Part shown: positions 56,311 through 64,000 of the stretch, one piece after another
How the letters are laid out: each line of letters opens with the position of its first letter
How positions within the stretch are numbered: position 1 is the first letter of the stretch
Assembly (NCBI GenBank): GCA_021399445.1
Contig: JAJTUQ010000002.1
Coordinates: forward strand, 372,001-436,000
Reading direction: 5' to 3'
DNA from: Xylogone sp. PMI_703
Lineage: Eukaryota; Ascomycota; Leotiomycetes
Length of the DNA stretch: 64,000 nucleotides
Translations under genes and position numbers: made by a program
Notes under the pieces: model-generated
Databases searched by the model: none
Seen by the model: only the letters and a program-made list of their open reading frames with translations
Told to the model about the DNA's origin: nothing

Positions 56311-56360
56311 CACAGCGCAACGCAGCGCAGCATAGCATAGTATAGCACAGCACAGCAATG
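56311..56360. repeat. Degenerate pentamer tandem repeat (YRYAG)n
   Basis: Ten consecutive 5-bp units run CACAG, CGCAA, CGCAG, CGCAG, CATAG, CATAG, TATAG, CACAG, CACAG, CAATG. Eight of ten fit YRYAG. It is a short impure microsatellite in the spacer upstream of the WSC gene. Confidence 0.75.
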
Positions 56361-56819
56361 GATTCTTCTGGACCCTGGTGGGGTGTGATTGATGCTTAAA
56401 TTAACCTTGGAACTATTTATTAAGTATCTCAGGGTAGCACGGATGTTCTGTATGTACAGGATGTGCCGCTGATACCTCCGTACTATTTTTTATCTCGCGC
56501 CGACAACTGCAAGCAAACCAGGAAAAAAAGGTTCCAATAGTCAAGTTGGTGAGTGGCGCTAGTCCGCATCCGGTGCACCCGTGGCGCAATTCCGCCTGTC
56601 CTGAGCAAACCAGGGTCTGGCCGTGAGATTTCGATTTCAGCTGCTTTTAGCTTTCGCTTTTCCAGCTTTTGTTGCTCCCTTACCCACTCTCTCTTTCTTC
56701 TTCCCCAGCAACATAATTATCAGGCAACACCTTCACACTCTTTTTTCCCAACTTCTCTCCAGAGGAGGACACTCACTAATCGTGGAAAAAAGAGAAAAGG
56801 AGGTTTGCTCTCGGTAACA
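56361..56819. promoter_or_regulatory. Upstream region and probable leader of the WSC gene
   Basis: 459 bp with a T/C-rich stretch (56640-56760) just before the start, typical of fungal promoters and 5' UTRs. The frame is open upstream of the ATG from 56553 but begins with GTG-type starts and lacks conserved protein. Confidence 0.4.
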
Positions 56820-57552
56820 ATGGTTCTGCTTGCCTCGAGTTCGCGATGGCTCCTGCAGCAGCTCCTTATCGCGTTGCTGCTTAGCTGCTTTCTGGCCAAT
56901 GTCGTGCGCGCAGCTTCGTCGTCCACAGCTGCTTCCCCGACTGCCCAGCCAACGCCTTCCTCCAATGCTGAGATCTTTCCCGGTCTGGGGGCGTACAAGT
57001 ACTTTGGCTGCTACAACGAGACGGTGCTGTTGAATAATACTGGCAATGTGCGCGCTCTCAGCGGTGGACCTACCGAGAGCCTGGATGATATGACCATTGC
57101 GACGTGCATCAACTTTTGCGGGAACAATTCCTATACTTTTGCTGGTCTCGAGTATACAAAGTGAGTATACTTTCATCCCTCATCGTTTTTCCCCCTACGT
57201 CTTTGTGATGGTCATCCATTGTTGTTGGGCGATGATAGTTTCTCGGTCCTTGAGACTGGCGGCGATGTGCTTATAATAGGAGAAGGGGCAAGAACAAAGT
57301 ACTAACTGATCTCAATCCAGGGAATGCTATTGCGCCAATTACATCTCAACCTTCTCCACACACCTTCCAGATAGCGATTGCAATCTTCCATGCGCTGGCA
57401 ATACCACCCAGATATGTGGTGGCTCCTTACGGCTGAGTGTCTATCAGAAGCAGACCTCGAATAAAGGCGCTGGTACGAAGGTCAAGGAGGCCCCCTTAAG
57501 CAGCGTCCTCGCCCTCGGTATCGCCATTGGATTTCTAATGTATTTGGTATAA
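56820..57552 (+). CDS. WSC-domain cell-surface protein, probably GPI-anchored
   Basis: Exons 56820..57160 and 57321..57552 give 190 aa; the 160-nt intron (GTGAGT...CCAG) splits a lysine codon. The ATG at 56820 begins a signal peptide (MVLLASSSRWLLQQLLIALLL) followed by a Ser/Thr/Ala/Pro-rich linker. The WSC domain has eight cysteines in order: FGCYNE, ATCINFC, KECYCANY, DCNLPC and ICGGSLRLSVYQ. The C-terminus is a hydrophobic stretch, LSSVLALGIAIGFLMYLV, without a charged cytosolic tail, fitting a GPI signal instead of a Wsc stress sensor. WSC domains bind glycans in cell walls and enzymes. It lies convergent with REV1, 256 bp apart. Confidence 0.85.
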
Positions 57553-57808
57553 GCTGGCCTAGCCTACTGGTTAATATTAAAAGTTAATGTGTCCCATGTA
57601 TCCGACGCGATTTCGATAAATAATGAACGGCCTCCCTTTTGGAAGGAGCGCATTTATAATACATTTTCTCCAGAGAGGAACGACTGGAATGGATACGACA
57701 CGGTTTTGATACCTGGAGTTTTTTGGATCTTCTCTGATAACAGATTTGGCCTTTCGAAGCTTATAGAATCAGCACTCTTGATGGGTTATCTGTATTTAAT
57801 CAACCTTT

Positions 57809-60800
57809 TCATAATATTAACTTTCCAAGGCCCCGTTCCTCGACTGCGGCTTGCACTTTGCTCTTGATCTCTTGAAACGCCTGTGACCATGCAGTTTTGC
57901 CATCTTTCGCATCTCTACCTTTTTCATCGTCCATTTCTTCAATAAGCCATTCGATCCATTTCACCACGCCTACAACTTTATCCATATTCTTTTCCTCCAA
58001 GACAACTCTTCTCAGATACCTCCCCATTGCGGCGACATCATCTGGATGTGGTCCCTCGCCCGCAAATTCTTTATGCCACGCACTGATAGTTTCTCTCAGC
58101 TGTGGAAGACTAGTGAGCTTTTGCGTTGTAAACGAGGGTTTCTGTTCTCTTGAGGGTAGATAAATCTTGGTCTGTTGTATATCAGCAAACGCATCTTGGT
58201 CTAGTGGGCGTTTCTTCTTTCCGGGAGCGGGTGCAGCCAAGCCCGATCGTTTTGCTAGTCGTCTTCGCCGATGCTCTGTGACAACTTCTTGCCGCACGTC
58301 CTCTGGAAGTGCAGCCAAGAAATTGGGATCCAGTTCTTCGGATTCGTAATCTTCAGACAGAGCCCCGCCATCGGTTGGTTTACCCCATCCTTCGCTCTTA
58401 GTCACAAAGTTCGATTGTGTTAGGGTCGAAGAGGATGCTTGTCTACTATGTCGACCACGAAAAAGTGTATTCTTACGCGACTTTGTTGGAGTGACATTTT
58501 TCTTGATAGCATTCGATGATCGAGGCTTGCGAGGAGACTGAATAGGCGTGCTTCTGCGATGAGATGCAAGCACTTCGGCCTTAACATCTGCCGGTAGAGC
58601 CTCAAAAACTTCGGGGTCGATATCTGGCGGCAGTGACCCCTGCCTGGTGGGACTATGATCTCTCGATTCTAGGGATGGGGTGCCGTCTCTTGAAATAAAC
58701 GCCGGTGATTGCTCTCGCGAGGCTATCCGATCCCTACTTTGTGAAAGTAGTCTAGATCTAATATCTTGTGGAAGTTCCGAGAGGACCTCGGGGTCAATCT
58801 GGGTGGGTATTATGAATTGCGTTCCCGCCACATTTAGCGGCCTTTTTGAGTTCTTATCTGTTGCATTTGCCCTACCAATTGCGATTGCCGGATGGACTGA
58901 TATCTGTTTCGGTTTGATGGGGCTGAAATCATCGTTGATAGGATCTTGGTGGTTGGAGGAACTTAATGCAACGGCCTTCGGCTTGGTTGGAGTCACAATT
59001 TCATCGATCGAGTCAGCGGCGGTCTCTTTTACCCTGGCTGTCTTCTTTGGCGTTTCTGTAACATCTTTAATCTCATCGTTACTCTTCTTCAGACTCTTGG
59101 ATGCAAATGAAGTGAGAAAGTCAATTCGCTTTTGGCTCCCGTCTAGCTTGTTTTTCAATGGCTCGAGCTGGGTCATCTGGACTCCAATACCCCTGAGCTC
59201 ACCAGGTGAAAAGCCATAGCTCCGAAGGATTGATACTGCTTGTCGGCCTATGATTTCTGGGTTGTTGGTTGCAACTCCAAGGACAACGCTTTTGTTAAAT
59301 GTATCGCATTTCCCATGGCCCAGGTGTTTTGGCGGATCAAGCGGTGCATCTGCTGCTCTCTTCATGATCTTCATTGTTAGCTGTTTACCTCTTACTGCAG
59401 CATCTAACATGCGTTTCTGTAATTCAATGCACAAATTGTGAACGAATTCTTCGGCTTCGGCTTGAGAAATGAACCGTATGCCCCAATTAACGTCTGCAGA
59501 GACAGACTTTCGAACAACGTGCTCTCCAACTTCAGTTTTATCAATGCCCCTAGCATAGTCCCAAAGTTTCTCTCCCGTCTTAGGGCCCAAGATTGTTGTC
59601 AAACGTTCTTTGGAAAGTGAACAAATATCTTTGACAAATTTAACGCCAATCTCTTCAAGTCTGCCCCCAATGCTATATGCAACCCCGGGTAAGTCCTGAA
59701 CTCCAAGCTCTCCAATGAAGTCCAAAACTTCTTCCGGTTTGATATGATATTGACCTGCTGGTTTTGCCTTACGTAGTGCTAGTTTAGCCAGTAGAATATT
59801 GCCTCCAATTCCGACTGATACAGAACAACCGGTTTTTTGTTTAATCTGAGTTCTGAGTTCATCAGCAATTTGGTCCGCCTTTTCTTGTTCTCTCCACATG
59901 CTGCCTTCGGACAAGCCAACCCCGTCGGAGCCGCCAGCAGGTAGAACCAAAGCGGTCACATCGACTAACGCCTCGTCGACACTGACGCTCTGGACTATCC
60001 CACCAAGTCCTAGGATTGCCTCATAGAACTGTCTACTGGCTTCCTCATATGCCGGGAAATCATACGGAAGCACTTTAAGTGTTGGGCATAACTGTAAAGC
60101 TTGTTTCATCCACATCCCATTTTTGATTCCAAAACTTCGGGCAGGATAATTACTGCTAGCGATTTCTGATCCACTTCCAGTTCCGTGGGCAACAACGGCA
60201 GGTTTGTCACTATACTCAGGAGAGTTCTTTAATGAAACGGCACAAAAGAATGAGTCGAAATCCACATGAAAGACGTAGCGTCTAGCTCCTGGTTTCCGCT
60301 TAACAGATTGCTTCTGTGAGCTTGACTTCTCTGCCGCCATCTGTTGCATTTTGGCTTTTAAATCAGCTTTCCATGCGGAGAGATGGTGTAGTCGAGATTC
60401 TGAATAGAACTGTTTGAGAAATCCCGGGTTTGCTGTCGTTGATTTCCAAACATTGGGGTCAGATATAAGCATGGCATTATGTTCCTCTGCAGTAATTACC
60501 TTGGCTTTCCTTGAGGGGTCGGTGTCTTGCGCATCAAGCGGCTGCATGAGTGTGTCGGTGGACGTTTCATTACCAAGCGGATCATCATTCGGTATATCAA
60601 GGTGCTCTTCGTGCATCACCTCCGCATCATTTAATGCCGCTTCTAATGAAGGAGTGATTTCGAAATCTTCGGGGTGATCTGTAGCGTCATTTCCTAGGAT
60701 TCTCGGCGACATAGTATCTTCTATCCGGTCACCGTCTTTACGTGGTTCCAGTGAGGATTCGGACATGTGATGCTCTAGAGCACCCTTTCGATGAGCCTTT

Positions 60801-61420
60801 GTACTTGCAGACACCGGCTGAAGGCCATCCTCAATCATTTCCGCGATATCTCTTACTTGACCACCGTACCAACTTAGGTTCGTCTGGTCATGATAGCCTT
60901 GGGTTTGAGGATTGACCTGACTGACAATTTCCTTTCCATTAAAACCCAACACACGCTGCCCCGGCCCTTCACTTAGAACCTTGTATGAGTCCCATGGCAG
61001 AAGCTTTCCAGCTTTGACACTGTCTACGATCCAGGCCGGCTTGACGATTCTGTAGCGTCGAAACTCGACAGCTTTTTTTGGCGTGAGACTCGCAGCAATA
61101 ATGTGAGTAACTGTCGTTTTACCATCGAGATATTGTTGGAATCCACCGCCATGGCTGACTATGAGGTGATGGAGATCATTCAGAGAAGGTTGCGTGTATC
61201 CATTTACATGCGCCACTATTCCTCTAAAGATCTGTGGCGAGGAGGAAGAGGACCGAATTTCCGCATCTAGATTCTGCAGCTTGATCTTTTTGCGACGAAA
61301 ATAGTCCCCAAATCCCCCAAAGGCTGACCCTTCGTACTCCTCGCCATGTTCGTCTTCGAACGTGTGTTCTTCTATCCGCTTTTTTACCAAGTTGGAGTTC
61401 TTCTCTAGCCTGCTCCCCAT
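57809..61420 (-). CDS. REV1: DNA repair deoxycytidyl transferase REV1 (Y-family)
   Basis: A single exon, 1203 aa. Domains in order: N-terminal BRCT near residues 63-152 (FRGIVAHVNGYTQPS, IVKPAWIVDSVKAGKLLPW), a variable linker, then the Y-family catalytic core with metal ligands Asp387 and Asp389 in HVDFDSFF and Asp482/Glu483 in VSVDEALVD. The fingers/thumb block GLGPK-like TTILGPKTGEKLWDYARG and little finger follow. The C-terminal half has three ubiquitin-binding motifs (DPEVLSELPQDIRSRLL, DPEVFEALPADVKAEVL, DPNFLAALPEDVRQEVV) and a final helical domain for Rev7 and polymerase contacts. Rev1 inserts dCMP opposite lesions and scaffolds translesion synthesis. It is divergent from the FKBP gene. 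Confidence 0.96.
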   Translation of the reverse strand: MGSRLEKNSNLVKKRIEEHTFEDEHGEEYEGSAFGGFGDYFRRKKIKLQNLDAEIRSSSSSPQIFRGIVAHVNGYTQPSLNDLHHLIVSHGGGFQQYLDGKTTVTHIIAASLTPKKAVEFRRYRIVKPAWIVDSVKAGKLLPWDSYKVLSEGPGQRVLGFNGKEIVSQVNPQTQGYHDQTNLSWYGGQVRDIAEMIEDGLQPVSASTKAHRKGALEHHMSESSLEPRKDGDRIEDTMSPRILGNDATDHPEDFEITPSLEAALNDAEVMHEEHLDIPNDDPLGNETSTDTLMQPLDAQDTDPSRKAKVITAEEHNAMLISDPNVWKSTTANPGFLKQFYSESRLHHLSAWKADLKAKMQQMAAEKSSSQKQSVKRKPGARRYVFHVDFDSFFCAVSLKNSPEYSDKPAVVAHGTGSGSEIASSNYPARSFGIKNGMWMKQALQLCPTLKVLPYDFPAYEEASRQFYEAILGLGGIVQSVSVDEALVDVTALVLPAGGSDGVGLSEGSMWREQEKADQIADELRTQIKQKTGCSVSVGIGGNILLAKLALRKAKPAGQYHIKPEEVLDFIGELGVQDLPGVAYSIGGRLEEIGVKFVKDICSLSKERLTTILGPKTGEKLWDYARGIDKTEVGEHVVRKSVSADVNWGIRFISQAEAEEFVHNLCIELQKRMLDAAVRGKQLTMKIMKRAADAPLDPPKHLGHGKCDTFNKSVVLGVATNNPEIIGRQAVSILRSYGFSPGELRGIGVQMTQLEPLKNKLDGSQKRIDFLTSFASKSLKKSNDEIKDVTETPKKTARVKETAADSIDEIVTPTKPKAVALSSSNHQDPINDDFSPIKPKQISVHPAIAIGRANATDKNSKRPLNVAGTQFIIPTQIDPEVLSELPQDIRSRLLSQSRDRIASREQSPAFISRDGTPSLESRDHSPTRQGSLPPDIDPEVFEALPADVKAEVLASHRRSTPIQSPRKPRSSNAIKKNVTPTKSRKNTLFRGRHSRQASSSTLTQSNFVTKSEGWGKPTDGGALSEDYESEELDPNFLAALPEDVRQEVVTEHRRRRLAKRSGLAAPAPGKKKRPLDQDAFADIQQTKIYLPSREQKPSFTTQKLTSLPQLRETISAWHKEFAGEGPHPDDVAAMGRYLRRVVLEEKNMDKVVGVVKWIEWLIEEMDDEKGRDAKDGKTAWSQAFQEIKSKVQAAVEERGLGKLIL

Positions 61421-62209
61421 AGCGAATGTGATAGAAAGTTAGATTCGCAGATACGAATATCAAGTAATGAATCGGGTATCATCATTAATTAAAGATGGCC
61501 TCAAGCTGGTTGGACCAGTTGAGCCACTGCATAAGGAAGGCGAGTATACTTAGTTGATAAGAAATGCTGCCTACTGGATAGTTCCGGATCAAGAGCTCGT
61601 CGCGTGAATGTGGGGCGCGAAACGACACGTCATGCGTGATCACGTGACATTGTTAACGTTAACGAAAATTTGCTTGCAGATCCTCGGGAGCGGATGCTAA
61701 TCTTTGAGGGATCTAAATCATGTCCAATAGAATGGGAGCTTACTACACTCCTCCGAGGTGATGATCAGAAAATTTAGTCCCAGCAGTTGCCAACTCGAGT
61801 GCTTCCTTTAACAATAATGTCACATAGTTGTAAATATATACATATGATAGTATCGTTTGGTTGAAATGTGATTTGAAAGCGCGCGATGTGAAGGGAAATA
61901 CTCCGTAAAATTCGAAGTCGCAGCTGTTTGTCATCTCCAAGGTACCGCAGAATTTCATCCTCTGTGATTGGTTGTCCTGCCTACCTACTAGCGTGATGGA
62001 TAAGAGCTATCTTAGCGGCGCCGCAAAAATTAATCGTTGAAGCTCGTCAAGATTCCTCAAAATTTCTCTAGGTCCATTATTGCCTCCCGTTTCCACCTCA
62101 CCTTCTACTCTCCCGTATATTTCTCACTTCTACTTACCGCATACCTCTACGGGCCATTCAATTGATCATTGCGATTCTTTTAATCTAGTTTGTTTTGACG
62201 ATTACGAAG
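61421..62209. promoter_or_regulatory. REV1-FKBP divergent promoter region with palindrome cluster
   Basis: 789 bp between two divergent starts. A cluster at 61635-61663 holds CGTGATCACG (61635-61644), TCACGTGA (61640-61647, an RTCACRTG Cbf1-like site) and GTTAACGTTAAC (61652-61663). All are perfect palindromes. No ORF is convincing. Confidence 0.5.
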
Positions 62210-63883
62210 ATGCCTCATCTACCAGGTACGCCTTTTCCAAGTTGAATGCGCGAATGCAGTCTGACTTAGATAACAGTTGCTATGTTTGGACTTCAAGTCC
62301 CTCCGGGAGGTCTGCTCATTCCGGCGGCAGCTTCTTTTCCTGCGACTGTAAGTTATTCGCGATACACTTGACGTTATTTAGCAATTTTTTCCACTCTTTT
62401 CCCTTCACAGCTTGCTCAACTATATACTTGTATACTAAACCTTTGCCTTATAAAGATTCGCATCACTATGGCTGCCATTGACCCCAATGAGCCAGCTGAG
62501 TCCGAGACTGAGACTCCGCGAGCAACATTAAGAATTGTTCGTGTGCAAGATATGGACGAGGAAGATGATGAGGAGGATGAGGAGTCTTCCGATTCCGAGG
62601 ATGAAGACGATGAGGAGGCGAATGGGGGCCCAAGTGACCCTACTAAGTCAAAGAAAGCGAAGAAAGAAGCTTCTATTAAAAAGCTCCTCGATTCAATTGG
62701 AGGCGGTGACTCTGATGAAGAGATGGAAGATGCGGCTAATGGCACTAAGGCAAGCAAGAAGGGTAAGGGCAAAGCCACAAGCGACGATGAAGATGAGGAC
62801 GATGAGGACGAAGACGAGAACGAGGGTGAAGAGATTGAAGAGTTTGTCCTCTGCACTCTAGACCCAGCCAAGGTAGGCTTCTAATCTATGAAGGCATGAT
62901 TCATATTAACAATAAGTAGAACTACCAGCAACCTCTCGATATCACAATTGATGAGGATGAAACCGTATTCTTTAGCGTCGCTGGCAGTCACACTGTCTAC
63001 CTCACTGGCAATTACCTCCGGGAAGAAGAGCATAGCCATCCCGGTGCTTATGATTCAGATGAAGATGAGGATTATGATTTATCTCCTGACGAAGAGGAGC
63101 TCGAACTCGACGAAATCGATTCCGATGATGAGAGCGATGAGCTTGACGGAATCGAAGATCCTCGTATCACTGAACTTGATACTGATGAAGAAGAGGAAGC
63201 ACCCCAATTGGTTAAGGCTGACAAGAAGAATAAAAACAAGCGTAGCGCCGATGAGATTGATCAAGGCTCCCTAGACGACCTTATGGACAAATCTCTGAAG
63301 AAAGATGAAGAATCAAAACTCAGCAAAAAACAACAAAAGAAATTGAAGAACAACAAAGGTGACGCAGTCGCCGTCGAGGCCAAAGAAGAAGCTTCTAAGG
63401 CCGGAAAAGCTGAGAAAAGCGATAAAAAGGTTCAATTTGCCAAGAACCTCGAGCAAGGGCCCACCCCATCCGCCGAGAAGCCAAAGACCGATGCTAAGCC
63501 AGCTGTCAAAACGGTAAATGGTGTTAAAATTGAAGACAAGAAGGTTGGGACTGGTAGACCTTGTAAGAAGGGAGATAGAGTCGGCATGCGGTATATCGGC
63601 AAGCTCACGGATGGCAAAGTTTTTGATGGTAAGGATCTAATATCCTCTCATGTTCTTGATAACTAATAATATATCAGCCAACAAGAAAGGCAAGCCGTTC
63701 TCGTTTAAGCTTGGATCCGGCGAAGTTATTAAGGGCTGGGATATTGGTATTGATGGAATGGCTGTCGGCGGGGAACGAAGGATAACTATTCCTGCTCACC
63801 TTGCCTACGGCAGCAAATCGCAGCCCGGAATTCCTGGCAACAGCACTCTTATCTTCGACGTTAAGATGTTGGAGATCAAGTAA
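62210..63883 (+). CDS. Nucleolar FKBP-type prolyl isomerase (Fpr3/Fpr4/Fkbp39-like)
   Basis: Five exons, 62210..62225, 62277..62347, 62456..62872, 62920..63628 and 63678..63883, encode 472 aa; introns are 51, 108, 47 and 49 nt. Exons 1-2 give [19 protein letters not shown] and [10 protein letters not shown], joined to [10 protein letters not shown], the nucleoplasmin-like N-terminal fold. Long acidic tracts follow with [19 protein letters not shown], then lysine-rich stretches and the FKBP domain ([71 protein letters not shown]). Such proteins are chromatin-linked prolyl isomerases and histone chaperones acting in the nucleolus. Continuous frames starting at 62468 lack the first 33 residues. 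Confidence 0.93.
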
Positions 63884-64000
63884 ATCATCGACATGAAGTA
63901 GTGTGTGTGCGATAGTGAAAGTCATGCCAGGGTAGGCAGATACTTGCTCATGAGAGCAAAACCCGAGTAGCCACCCTCATGCACACTTTTTCTAGCTCTG

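Noticed and set aside
1..64000. tRNA, 5S rRNA, CRISPR array or transposon
   Set aside because: Scanned by eye for cloverleaf B-box patterns, terminal repeats and transposase or reverse transcriptase motifs and found none. A covariance-model search could still find a small RNA.

Overview
The window is a gene-dense stretch of a filamentous ascomycete (Pezizomycotina) nuclear chromosome. The signs are short introns (mostly 46-110 nt) with GT/AG ends and CTAAC/CTGAC-type branch sites, compact intergenic spacers, and a set of conserved fungal housekeeping proteins. Base composition looks moderately AT-rich. A Leotiomycete-like genome is my guess, but I cannot fix the genus. I see no rRNA, tRNA, CRISPR array or recognisable transposon.

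Layout. 0-8 kb: the 3' part of the spindle-checkpoint kinase gene BUB1, an IK/RED-type splicing factor, a nucleoside hydrolase, the Mago-Y14 partner PYM and the tiny five-exon complex III gene QCR9. 8-24 kb: the N-end-rule ubiquitin ligase UBR1, a COMPASS-type WD40 protein (SWD3/WDR5), the sphingolipid phospholipase C ISC1 and a SNF2 ATPase. 24-42 kb: cullin-3, the mitochondrial Hsp70 chaperone ZIM17, the giant ribosome-biogenesis protein UTP20, a CwfJ/Cwf19-like splicing protein, mitochondrial intermediate peptidase OCT1 and a MICOS subunit. 42-64 kb: a zinc alcohol dehydrogenase, a 3.8-kb gene-free block, a secreted GH3 beta-glucosidase, two unrecognised membrane proteins, a GPI-type WSC-domain protein, translesion polymerase REV1 and a nucleolar FKBP prolyl isomerase.

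Most genes are unrelated in function. The main organisational feature is alternating orientation with short shared divergent promoters (PYM/QCR9, SWD3/ISC1, CUL3/ZIM17, UTP20/CwfJ, OCT1/MIC26, REV1/FKBP); only OCT1/MIC26 pairs two mitochondrial proteins. Gene models were assembled by hand, with introns checked for frame and for conserved protein across each junction. Several genes are invisible or wrong if only uninterrupted frames are read: QCR9, CwfJ, MIC26, GH3 and the FKBP need splicing, and ISC1 and SWD3 each carry a stop-free, frame-preserving intron that hides inside an apparently continuous frame.

I found no convincing undescribed multi-gene system. The best leads are gene-structure oddities: an 8-nt microexon inside a catalytic motif, an ATG-only coding exon, a GC-AG intron, a minimal uORF whose stop overlaps the UBR1 start, and an intron that splits the codon for the NEDD8-acceptor lysine of cullin-3. 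There is also a pair of orphan membrane proteins.
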